From: Bacteroidota bacterium
GTDB lineage: Bacteria > Bacteroidota > JABWAT01
DNA: 64,000 nucleotides
Direction: 5' to 3'
Assembly (NCBI GenBank): GCA_013360915.1
Contig: JABWAT010000001.1
Coordinates: forward strand, 656,981-720,980
Shown here one piece after another: positions 52,727-61,201 of the stretch. The notes beneath the pieces were generated by a model. It searched no databases. It had not been told where the DNA came from and was given only the letters and a program-made list of their open reading frames with translations. The position numbers were made by a program, and so were the translations under genes. Position 1 is the stretch's first letter, and each line of letters starts with the position of its first letter.

Positions 52727-53590
52727 ATGAACCACCCACAAACCCTTCGTGCCTGGGCCAAAATCAACCTGGGCCTGAGAATTCTTAATAAACGTCCGGA
52801 TGGCTATCATAATATCGAATCCATCTTCCACTATATTGATTGGTATGATAGCCTGCAATTCACCGCTGCCTCAGGTTTTTCTTTCAGTTGTTCAGACACC
52901 CGTCTGCCGGTTGATGATCAGAATCTGGTGGTCCGGGCGGTCAGACGGGTGGAATCCATTTTGGGATTCACCTTCCCTTTTCATATCCACCTGATCAAAT
53001 CCATTCCTTTTGGTGCCGGACTGGGCGGAGGTTCATCAGATGCAGCCACGGTTCTGCGTTTTGCGCAACGGCAGTGGCCCGGAAAGCTGAGTGATGATAC
53101 CCTTGGACACATTGCTGCCTTTCTGGGCTCTGATGTCAATTTTTTCCTCAGTCCGGTGACTCAGATCGCCTCAGACCGGGGCATTCATCTTAAACCGCTG
53201 AATTTTACCATTCCCGGTTGGATTTTAACCGCCTTTCCGCCCACCGAGGTCCCAACCGGATGGGCCTATCAGCAGGTCAGGCCGTTTGACCGGTATGAAC
53301 GTTCCCTGACTGACATCGCAAATGACCATCCACCGATCGATAACTATACCGGTTTGTTCGTGAATGATTTTGACGAACCGATTGCCAGACTGAAGCCGGA
53401 AATTGCTCAGCTCAAATCTAAATTACAGTCCACGGGCGCTCTATATGTGTCACTTTCTGGAAGCGGAAGTGCCTGTTTTGCCGTTTACAACGACAAAAGC
53501 CGGGCAGAGCTGGCGGCCGGTCTTCTGTCTGCAGAGGTCCCGGTCTCGCTGACTCCACCCGGCTTTTTACCGGATAGTCAATACTTCTGA
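52727..53590 (+). CDS. ispE: 4-diphosphocytidyl-2-C-methyl-D-erythritol kinase (IspE)
   Basis: 287 residues, the usual IspE length. It is a GHMP kinase of the MEP isoprenoid pathway. AWAKINLGLRI opens the protein; the ATP loop is IPFGAGLGGGSSDA and the C-terminal motif is SLSGSGSACFAVY. The open frame continues upstream to 52298, but that part is antisense to the symporter and unlike IspE, so the ATG at 52727 is used. There is no Shine-Dalgarno site. A good promoter ends 7 nt before it, which suggests a leaderless mRNA. Its stop is 2 nt from the convergent HU-SPOR gene. Confidence 0.96.
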   Translation: MNHPQTLRAWAKINLGLRILNKRPDGYHNIESIFHYIDWYDSLQFTAASGFSFSCSDTRLPVDDQNLVVRAVRRVESILGFTFPFHIHLIKSIPFGAGLGGGSSDAATVLRFAQRQWPGKLSDDTLGHIAAFLGSDVNFFLSPVTQIASDRGIHLKPLNFTIPGWILTAFPPTEVPTGWAYQQVRPFDRYERSLTDIANDHPPIDNYTGLFVNDFDEPIARLKPEIAQLKSKLQSTGALYVSLSGSGSACFAVYNDKSRAELAAGLLSAEVPVSLTPPGFLPDSQYF

Positions 53591-53592
53591 CT

Positions 53593-55152
53593 TTATTTCA
53601 GCCGATCCACCCATGCATCGGGAATGTCGGCTTTCAGTTCTTCAAGACCTGCCAGCGCCTTCGCCCTCGAGGTGAACTGACCTAACCGGACACGGAACAC
53701 CTGTTTTCCGTTCACGTCAGCCGCCTGAACAATGCCCTCATATCCTTTAGCCTTCCATTGACCCAGTAATTTATCGGCAGCTGCCTGGGTTGGGAACGAT
53801 CCGATGTTAATCGAAAAACCTCCCTTTGCCGGATCGATTGGTGATTGGAAACCCGCGTGTGTGGCTGTTGTTCCGGCAGGTTCTGCAGCGGGTTTTTTCG
53901 GAGCAGGTTTCTCAGCAGGGGCCTGAGCCGTCTTGGTGGCTGGTGCAGGTTCCTTTGGTTTTGTCTCCTTAACCGGCTGGCTTGAAGGCTTTTTCGTTTC
54001 CTGCGCAGGAGCCGGCTTGGTTGTTACGGGTTCTGCCGGTGTTTTTGCAGCTGGTTTTACAGGTTCAGTTTTTGTTGTCTGATCCTTGACATGCGCTGTA
54101 TTTACAGGAGCCGTTGCCAGGTCCTGAGAGGTAACAGGAGGGGTGACCTTGGCCGGTTGAGTGGCAGTAACCGAATCACTGGCTGATTTCAGATATTCTT
54201 CTTTCTTGGCGGTATCACCACTCATGAAATACCAGATGGCGGCCACCAATATGAGAATCCCAAGTGCGATGAGCCCCCAAAGCTTTTTATGATCCATTTC
54301 GCTTCCGAGCTCGGTCGGACTCAGAACATACTCGGTTGGATCAATTTTTTTGTTGCCTTCTGCAGTTGCTGCAGGAGGAGCCTGGAAGGCCTTTGGTGCC
54401 GCAGGCTCAGGTGTTGAAACCGGTTCCGAAGCCTGGAATCCCGGAGGACGAATCGGACCTCCGGTATCGGCTGCCGGTATGGAAGCCGGTGCAGGAACTT
54501 CCTGATGCACCAGAGACGGAGCCGGGGGCTCGGGCAAAGATGCAGGCTCTGGTTCCTGAGCCATGAACGGTTCAGGTGACAGAGAAGGCTCCGGTTCTGG
54601 AATAACAGCAGAGGGCAGCGGTTCAGCAAGGTCGCTTTCCTGAACGGCTGGTTCATCCCACGTAACCGGTTCCGGTTCTGAAAGTTCAGGTACCGATTCC
54701 TCTGCAAACCCGATGGTTTCGGGTTCTTCGGCAACAGGTAGCGGTACTGGCTCTGAAACAGGTTCAGCAACCGGTTCCGCCATGGGTTCCTCTGCAGGCA
54801 CTTCAGTAAACGGGCTCTCAGAATCATCAAAAGAGATTTCTTCGGAAACCTCAGCAGCACTTTCGGCTGAATCGGCTGTTACAGCATAGGTTTCCAGACT
54901 TTCATCGATGGGAACCGGCTGTATGGTTTCGTATTTATAGTTAACCAGGCGGGCAAAGTCTGAATTCACTTCAAAAGAGAGTTTGCCATATTCCGACTGT
55001 ACAAACGTTCCGAGTTCACCAAAATCAACCGGTGTTCCGGCCTGTACCTTTTCCAGGATCAGGGTGATCAGGGAATCAAGAACAACGGCGATGTCATTCG
55101 GATTTTTTTTGGTGTCAACCTGGAGTTGTTCAAAAAGTTTCTGGGCGTCCAT
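53593..55152 (-). CDS. HU-like / transmembrane / SPOR protein
   Basis: 519 residues in four parts. Residues 1-85 form an HU-like (HU-CCDC81 type) domain with VDFGELGTFVQSEYG. Residues about 90-270 are a Pro/Glu/Ser/Ala-rich linker. A single membrane helix (LWGLIALGILILVAAIW, about 290-308) is followed by a Lys/Pro/Ala-rich spacer. A SPOR domain closes the protein (about 444-519, FSINIGSF...FRVRLGQF). The topology would put the HU part in the cytoplasm and the SPOR part on peptidoglycan, with denuded glycans of the septum as the usual SPOR target. AAGGA precedes the ATG. A small HU gene lies 14 nt upstream. Confidence 0.88.
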   Translation of the reverse strand: MDAQKLFEQLQVDTKKNPNDIAVVLDSLITLILEKVQAGTPVDFGELGTFVQSEYGKLSFEVNSDFARLVNYKYETIQPVPIDESLETYAVTADSAESAAEVSEEISFDDSESPFTEVPAEEPMAEPVAEPVSEPVPLPVAEEPETIGFAEESVPELSEPEPVTWDEPAVQESDLAEPLPSAVIPEPEPSLSPEPFMAQEPEPASLPEPPAPSLVHQEVPAPASIPAADTGGPIRPPGFQASEPVSTPEPAAPKAFQAPPAATAEGNKKIDPTEYVLSPTELGSEMDHKKLWGLIALGILILVAAIWYFMSGDTAKKEEYLKSASDSVTATQPAKVTPPVTSQDLATAPVNTAHVKDQTTKTEPVKPAAKTPAEPVTTKPAPAQETKKPSSQPVKETKPKEPAPATKTAQAPAEKPAPKKPAAEPAGTTATHAGFQSPIDPAKGGFSINIGSFPTQAAADKLLGQWKAKGYEGIVQAADVNGKQVFRVRLGQFTSRAKALAGLEELKADIPDAWVDRLK

Positions 55153-55166
55153 CCGTGGTTATCCTT

Positions 55167-55418
55167 TCATCCTGCGGGAGTGAATTCAAGTGTATCCTTG
55201 GGTGGAAACATGACCAGCTTTCCGGTCTCGGGATCCAATTCCTTCAGACTGGCCAGGTGATGGACATGAAACGTACCCAAACCAGGCAGTTCGACAGGTT
55301 CACGATTGAGAATGGCCGTTTTTATTATCGCACTGAATGCGTTCAGGATGGGTTCAATTTCGGTATCGGACAGGTTGGTCCGTATCGAAATTTCCTGAAC
55401 CAGAGTTTTCTGAAACAT
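55167..55418 (-). CDS. Small HU/IHF-like DNA-binding protein
   Basis: 83 residues, close to HU length (about 90). It has the HU pattern: an N-terminal helical pair, then the core LPGLGTFHVHHLASLKELDPETGK, then a closing segment ending in LEFTPAG. The DNA-binding arm lies between LASL and the closing segment and is less basic than in standard HU (MFPPKDTLEF). It may pair with the HU-like head of the next gene rather than act as a general nucleoid protein. AAGGA stands 7 nt before the ATG. Confidence 0.83.
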   Translation of the reverse strand: MFQKTLVQEISIRTNLSDTEIEPILNAFSAIIKTAILNREPVELPGLGTFHVHHLASLKELDPETGKLVMFPPKDTLEFTPAG

Positions 55419-55428
55419 GGGTGGTTCC

Positions 55429-56946
55429 TTAAAATTGATACCGGAATCCGGCTGTAATCTGAAAAGGCTCCAAACTTAAACCGGGGACTGATTTTTCGTC
55501 TTCAGCTATTATAATCCTAAATTCTGCAAATAAATTCAATGGTTTCAGCCGTAAATCATTGGTTTTTAAGGAAATTTCGGTCAGGTCACCTGTTTTTTTC
55601 CGGTTTCGGGTATCCGTGGCCCGTGCAGTGTGATATCGGGCACTCAGACCGACTCGGGTTTCACCATCCGCTGAAAGCCAGGTGCCCGCCAGCAAGAGCT
55701 GTCTCATGCCTTCCCATGGTACCGACCGGACCGGACCAATGGGAGCCAGCAGGGTAAGGCCAGGAGTGATGCGGATCTGTCCGGAATACTGATACAACCA
55801 TTCCAACGTCCCCGAATAACTCTTCAAGGGAAGAACCTGAAGAGTCAGTTGATCCGACACAAATACCTGTGGTCTTTCAGATCCTGTACCAATCAGGCGC
55901 AACAGGGACCGGGGGCCCGTGATCCACTCTGCCGTGAATCGTATCTGATTTCTGATCAGGGATGAACCGGTTGAATCCGGACCGGGCAGATACCACCACC
56001 GGCTTTGATGGATCAGACGGGAGGGATCCGATACTGACTGTGACTGCCAGAACAGGGTGGTATGCCATTGCCGTCCATGCCAGCCAGCCTCGGCACGGCT
56101 GATCCAGCCAGCCTCACGGTCCTTATTCCAGACCACTCCGCCACTAAGCCCCAGATTCGTTTGTTCCCCTCTCCACTCCGGTCCGGTGAGAACGGAAAAA
56201 ACAGAACCTGTTTTACCTCGCGGATGGTCAACCACCAGGTCGGCCGTGGAATTCCACCAGCCAATAGACAGATCTTTTTTCCATTCAGCCAGACTTCTGA
56301 TCTGACCCGGAACCTGAAAGTTGCCTGTTGTGGATAACTGAGAAAGCCCCAACATGAGCTGAATCCGGTCCCCGGCGGAACGCGGATCTGAAAATACCGA
56401 AACCTGGGCCTCTGTCCATTCGGACTGGTTGGGTGACAATCCGGATTTCCCAGGCTTGATTTCACGGTTGGACCAGCCGGCGGTTCCTACCCAGAACCAA
56501 TCGGAAGACCGGCTCATCAGTCCGGTTTGCGAGTTCCCGACTACCAGCGACCCCTGCTGCCCGTGAAAGGTTGTTTCCTTTTCTGTTTCAACGCCCGCCC
56601 CGGCATGAATATCCAGATGAATATCTCCATAAGGCATGGAAATCCCCGCCAGTGTCCTCCATCCTCCCTGAAAGGACCCGGCCACCCCTGCATAAGCCTC
56701 ACCGGGTGGAGCAAAAGGAGCAAACAGGGCAGGAACCTGATCGGAAGGACCGTAGACTTCCATGGCCGGACTGAAAAAACCCTCCGGCTGAAAATTCATG
56801 GTAAATGCCTGGTGCTCGCGCAGTTTAAGCGTGGGACTGGGAATCTCGGGCGCCTTGAACAGCCGGACACTGTCAGCAGGTGACTGTGCCAGAATCGGTG
56901 TGGCTGCCACAAGCAGCAACAATACAACAAGCAGATTACCTGACAA
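55429..56946 (-). CDS. Outer-membrane beta-barrel protein, function unknown
   Basis: 505 residues with a signal peptide ending TPILAQ. The mature part is rich in Trp, Gly, Tyr and alternating hydrophobic residues (for example WFWVGTAGWSN and RLIHQSRWWYL) and ends in FRYQF, with the C-terminal Phe common to outer-membrane barrels. No plug, TonB box or family signature was seen. The start is a TTG; GGGAGG lies 9 nt upstream, within the end of the TPR gene, with an 11-nt overlap. It is followed 10 nt later by the HU gene. Confidence 0.75.
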   Translation of the reverse strand: MSGNLLVVLLLLVAATPILAQSPADSVRLFKAPEIPSPTLKLREHQAFTMNFQPEGFFSPAMEVYGPSDQVPALFAPFAPPGEAYAGVAGSFQGGWRTLAGISMPYGDIHLDIHAGAGVETEKETTFHGQQGSLVVGNSQTGLMSRSSDWFWVGTAGWSNREIKPGKSGLSPNQSEWTEAQVSVFSDPRSAGDRIQLMLGLSQLSTTGNFQVPGQIRSLAEWKKDLSIGWWNSTADLVVDHPRGKTGSVFSVLTGPEWRGEQTNLGLSGGVVWNKDREAGWISRAEAGWHGRQWHTTLFWQSQSVSDPSRLIHQSRWWYLPGPDSTGSSLIRNQIRFTAEWITGPRSLLRLIGTGSERPQVFVSDQLTLQVLPLKSYSGTLEWLYQYSGQIRITPGLTLLAPIGPVRSVPWEGMRQLLLAGTWLSADGETRVGLSARYHTARATDTRNRKKTGDLTEISLKTNDLRLKPLNLFAEFRIIIAEDEKSVPGLSLEPFQITAGFRYQF

Positions 56947-59701
56947 GTTTACGTGCCTCCCTGACGGCTTCTGAACCCGGATGATCCCGGCTGTATGATT
57001 GGATGTAACGGGTCGCCGCTCTCTTCTTTTTCTCCCTTACCATGGCTTTTACCGTTTCCAGAAAAACCAGATCCACCAGAGGCTGATCGCGTGGCCAGGC
57101 TTCCAGCAGACGCTTCCCTTCCGTTTCGACGCCGGCCAGTTTCAGGGTGGCAGCCCGGCGTTTGAACAATTCACTGTCCAGTTCTCTGGTAACCGATCCC
57201 GGAAGCTGATCCCTCACCTGATCATAGAAGTGTTCGAACGTGGCTGGTTCCTTCCGGTCGAAATAATGACGCGCCAGGTCGGCCAGCAGGTTTTCTTTCT
57301 GATTCGCAATGGCCGGCCAGGAAGCCGACTCGGTCTGCCAGAATTCCCAGAAGGACCAATCCCCTTTCAGTCTGGCTGCGGCAGCCAGACGCTGATAAAA
57401 ATCAAATCGTTCAGACTCATGCCTGAATGGTTCGGAAAGCAGCCATCTCAGACCGGTGGTATCCAATCCTGCCAGCGAGGCAGGATCGATCACCTGTCTG
57501 ATCTGAATCAGATCGGAGGGAAAGACCATACGGTTGTCGGCTGCGTAGGACCACACAGGCCAGTTGCCAATCATGAATAACCTGAAAACCACCGGAAAAC
57601 GCAGGTCAGATTGATCATTATTCAGTCCGAGTTGTTCCCATAATGTCACGTCAAATCCATACTGTGTACGCATCTGATCGAGCAGTATACGCCAGTTTTC
57701 CGCCTGGTCAGCACCAATCCAGACTTGATTATCACCCGCCGATCCGGGCGGGATTTCGTTAAAAAAGGTCATCCAGGCTGTCATCTGGGGACCAAACATC
57801 CGGAAGAGATAGCCGGCCTGAGGGGACCGGAGCACTGCACTGATTGAATCGGCAGGCCAATGGGATCGGGCTGTGGCCAGTGAATAGGCCACAGAAGGCC
57901 AGCTGGTCAGCCTGATCAGGCTGGTGGTAAACCGATTCACTGTCAATTCTCCCCTGAGCGCCGAAATCCGGGTTTCCATCGGGACCAGCCAGTTATCACC
58001 CCGCATACCGAAACGTGCCCGGTAATCCCTGATCTGCTCAGGAATAAAGGCCATCGACCGGCTTTGCCAGGAAGCCTGAATCTGCAGCAAGGCTACCAGG
58101 TCGGGGAAGTAATCTGGCGCGAAGCGTTCAAGAACCCGAAGGGAACCGAGTGCGAGGTCGGGCCGGTTTGCTTTCAGGGTAATCATGGCAGACCGGAACA
58201 GAATACGGTTTCTGACCGAATCGGATCGGGAATACCGCAGCTTTTTCTGCATCAATTCCAAGCCGTCGGTTTCCCTGCCCAGTTGAAACAGGTTTTCCAC
58301 GCGGATCAGATCAATATCATCATAATAATCGGGATACCGGTCCCTCAGACGCAGAATCCGCTGTTCAACAGTATCCGGATCGTTTGTTTCTATCCGGCAA
58401 AAAAGTGAGTAAAGAAAGGCATCCTTTTCGAGGTGGTGTCCTCTGAATCGCAGAACAAAGTCGGTGAACCAGGCATCAGCGGTATAAAAATCACGATGGG
58501 CCCAGGAAGCAAAAGCCGCATTGAACAATAATTCGGGCCACCCTTTCCGTTGCAGGGAAACCGACAGGTCGGCTGCCTGCTGATAGGCCACCGATGCTTT
58601 TTCATATTCGCCCGTTTCCATGTACACCTGACCAAGCAAGGCATAGAGTGAATCGACCGGCAGGTTCAGAGAAGGTTCCTGCGTTACCAGAGCCAGATCC
58701 TTGCCGAAGGCAGGCCAGTTTCCCTGTTTCATCGACGCCCATAAGCGGTTGCTCAGGTTGTATCTCGACACATCGGGCAGATACCGGATGAGCGGTAACC
58801 TGGCCGAACTGATCTGACCAATCTGACCTGCCGATTTCCAGACTTCAACTTCCAGAACACGGCGGTATGGGTACAACCACGATTTTGTTCCGATCTCGGA
58901 TGCTTTTCTCAATGCCTGTGGTTTCTGATTATCCATCCAAAGGCACCATGCAAGCCGGTAACGGATGTAGTCAATCTGCCAGTTCTGAGGATAGGCGTTT
59001 TCAAACTGACCAAAGGCAATAATTGCCTCTTTCCAGTTCTCCATTCGGGCATAGGATTCCGCAATCAGTAAGCGGGATTTTTCCAGGTATCCGGGTTCAC
59101 TGATCACCGGAAGAATCAGTTGCAGCAGATCCACGGTCTTTTCATACTGTCCGGTCTGGAAATAGCAATCGGCAGTGGCAGCAAGGGAATAGGTGTAATA
59201 CTCCGATTGCGGATACTTTTCTGAAAAGGCCGTAAAGTTTTTTCCAGCTTCTACCCAATTACCCAACCGGGTCAGTAGCCAGGCGTGAAGGAGTTCACCA
59301 TGTATTTGTTCCGGAAAAGCGGTGGCACTTTTCAGACTGATCGTCAGACATTCCAGTGCTTTAGCCGGATCGTCATAATCTGCATACAATCTGGCCAGCC
59401 AATAAAAACTTCTGGACCGGATGGGTTCATTTGCCAGGGTGGTCAGTTCGGTGAGTAACGGTTCTGCTTCCTTTAACCGGTTTTGCTGCAAACGCAGGCC
59501 GGCCAGTGTCCATAGCCATTCAGACCGGTCGGGATGAACCGGATAGGTTTGCAGTTGAATACGCAGTGCTTCTTCCGATTCCACCCACCTTCCGTTGGAT
59601 TGGAGCACCGGCAGGGGTACACCGGAAGGTTGAGAAAAAACCGGGGACCAGCACGCGATGATCAGGCCGATCATCTGCAGGAACCGGCCCGTTTTCACCA
59701 T
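56936..59701 (-). CDS. Long exported TPR protein
   Basis: 921 residues with a signal peptide (about 1-23, ending SPVFSQP). Almost the whole length is helical repeats of TPR type. The clearest are in residues 50-260 (LKEAEPLLTELTTLANEP, PAKALECLTISLK, YEKTVDLLQLILP) and near 350-450. The C-terminal third is less regular. It is probably periplasmic. The outer-membrane barrel gene overlaps its end by 11 nt and the isoprenoid-kinase-like gene overlaps its start by 7 nt, so these products are made together. No specific function can be given. Confidence 0.85.
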   Translation of the reverse strand: MVKTGRFLQMIGLIIACWSPVFSQPSGVPLPVLQSNGRWVESEEALRIQLQTYPVHPDRSEWLWTLAGLRLQQNRLKEAEPLLTELTTLANEPIRSRSFYWLARLYADYDDPAKALECLTISLKSATAFPEQIHGELLHAWLLTRLGNWVEAGKNFTAFSEKYPQSEYYTYSLAATADCYFQTGQYEKTVDLLQLILPVISEPGYLEKSRLLIAESYARMENWKEAIIAFGQFENAYPQNWQIDYIRYRLAWCLWMDNQKPQALRKASEIGTKSWLYPYRRVLEVEVWKSAGQIGQISSARLPLIRYLPDVSRYNLSNRLWASMKQGNWPAFGKDLALVTQEPSLNLPVDSLYALLGQVYMETGEYEKASVAYQQAADLSVSLQRKGWPELLFNAAFASWAHRDFYTADAWFTDFVLRFRGHHLEKDAFLYSLFCRIETNDPDTVEQRILRLRDRYPDYYDDIDLIRVENLFQLGRETDGLELMQKKLRYSRSDSVRNRILFRSAMITLKANRPDLALGSLRVLERFAPDYFPDLVALLQIQASWQSRSMAFIPEQIRDYRARFGMRGDNWLVPMETRISALRGELTVNRFTTSLIRLTSWPSVAYSLATARSHWPADSISAVLRSPQAGYLFRMFGPQMTAWMTFFNEIPPGSAGDNQVWIGADQAENWRILLDQMRTQYGFDVTLWEQLGLNNDQSDLRFPVVFRLFMIGNWPVWSYAADNRMVFPSDLIQIRQVIDPASLAGLDTTGLRWLLSEPFRHESERFDFYQRLAAAARLKGDWSFWEFWQTESASWPAIANQKENLLADLARHYFDRKEPATFEHFYDQVRDQLPGSVTRELDSELFKRRAATLKLAGVETEGKRLLEAWPRDQPLVDLVFLETVKAMVREKKKRAATRYIQSYSRDHPGSEAVREARKLVR

Positions 59702-61194
59702 GGTCGGATAAACAGGTTATAAGCCAGGATAGCCAGAACTGAAACAATGGACACGCTCAGAAGATTCACATGGTCGTTGTTCAGCCAATGAATCCCCCGG
59801 GTCACCCGTGATGGGGCATTGCAGTGTTGATCTGCTTCGGTTTCTGATCCGCAAATGGTGCAGGAAAAGACAGCCTGATACCGGGATCCCAGAATGCTGT
59901 CGACGAGTGTGCCTGAAAAACCAGTGATCAGAATCAGAAAAAACAGCATCACCGGTGTTTCAAAGTAAAAATCGGTTTGCCAGAAAATCAGTCCGGCAAT
60001 AACAGCCGATCCTGCTGCTCCTCCGGCAAGTCCGGCCAGGGTCACGCCGCCGCTCTGACCGGCGGGCACCGGCTGACGGGTCAGAATATCCAGAGGCCGG
60101 TTCCGGGAAAACCATCGGCCGGTTTCGGTGCTCCAGGTATCGGCCGTTGCTGCTGCAATGGCTGCCAGATACACCACATAAATCCAGGGCCACAGGTTAT
60201 AATTGGCAAGGAAAAACAGAAGAAGCGGTATACCGCCGTTGGCCCAGACCTGAAACTGATCACGGGCACCCGATTTGACCGAAGGATCATTCTGATCTTC
60301 CTGTCTGAACCGGTGCGAGGCCAGGCTGAGAAGACTTGATAAAAGGAAAAAGACCAGCATGGGCAATACCCATCCCCATCCGCCAATTCCAAGCAGGAAA
60401 AATCCCATCAGAATCATGGCCACTGCGCCATCGGCCGTCAGGAACCGGAGCAGAACGGACAGCACACCGGCCACCACCATCAGTCCGAGGACCATCCACA
60501 GCCAGATCACCAGTTGCGGTTCCTGCATCAGGGTATCCAGCAGAAACGCCGTTCCGAGCGGAACAAAAATATTATCCAGACCCTGAGACAGTATCATTTC
60601 TGCCAGAGAGGCAATAAAGGCGACGAGAAGCGCGATCGGAAACAAATCAAAATAGGTCAATCCGGGAAACAATCCGGCAAAGCCGCAAAGCAGTAAAGCC
60701 AGATATCCCATGACCATCATGGTGATCATGCCTTCCAGGGTCTTGTTCCGGTTCAGAGTAAACCAGGATCTGATTTTTCCCATGGACTGACCTACCAGGG
60801 TAGCCAGTGGATCCGAGGCAGTAAATGCAAGAATCGCTGCCTGAAACACAGCCGGATTGGAATTGAAGTAAAACCAGATCAGGAACCCCGAAATGACAGG
60901 CAGATAGACCGGACCAAGTCCGCGTCGTCCATCAAACCAATCAGATCGCCGGAACCATTTCAGTCCGGCCAGATTGATCAGAGCAATAACCAGACAAAGT
61001 ATCACCACCGGAATGCGGTGGGTAAAAAAGATGGGAACAAAAAAGACGAAGACACCGGCCAGGAAGTAGTTAAAAGCTCCGGCAAATACCGGATTGAACC
61101 GGAAGAACCGGTTTAGCAGTATTTCCAATCCGGTCAGAATCAGATAGACAGCCAGGGCTATACCAGCCCACAGCCAGTCAGAGGTCAGAATCAC
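59695..61194 (-). CDS. Fusion of VTE5-like polyprenol kinase and VTE6/DUF92-like domain
   Basis: 499 residues, a highly hydrophobic inner-membrane protein with about 12 membrane segments. Residues 1-230 match the dolichol/phytol kinase (SEC59/VTE5) family: DPLATLVGQSMGK (128-140), NKTLEG (150-155) and QGLDNIFVPLG (205-214). A charged linker (293-313) separates them from a DUF92/TMEM19 half: NGGIP (319-323), ATADTWSTETG (349-359), SGGVTLAG (381-388), GTLVDSILGS (428-437) and LNNDHVNLLS (471-480). A CxxC...HC set (445-458) may bind zinc. In plants VTE5 phosphorylates phytol and VTE6 the monophosphate. A single protein could thus make a polyprenyl diphosphate from the free alcohol. The start is a GTG with a poor ribosome site; the TPR gene overlaps its end by 7 nt. 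Confidence 0.85.
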   Translation of the reverse strand: MILTSDWLWAGIALAVYLILTGLEILLNRFFRFNPVFAGAFNYFLAGVFVFFVPIFFTHRIPVVILCLVIALINLAGLKWFRRSDWFDGRRGLGPVYLPVISGFLIWFYFNSNPAVFQAAILAFTASDPLATLVGQSMGKIRSWFTLNRNKTLEGMITMMVMGYLALLLCGFAGLFPGLTYFDLFPIALLVAFIASLAEMILSQGLDNIFVPLGTAFLLDTLMQEPQLVIWLWMVLGLMVVAGVLSVLLRFLTADGAVAMILMGFFLLGIGGWGWVLPMLVFFLLSSLLSLASHRFRQEDQNDPSVKSGARDQFQVWANGGIPLLLFFLANYNLWPWIYVVYLAAIAAATADTWSTETGRWFSRNRPLDILTRQPVPAGQSGGVTLAGLAGGAAGSAVIAGLIFWQTDFYFETPVMLFFLILITGFSGTLVDSILGSRYQAVFSCTICGSETEADQHCNAPSRVTRGIHWLNNDHVNLLSVSIVSVLAILAYNLFIRPW

Positions 61195-61201
61195 AGAGTT
61201 G

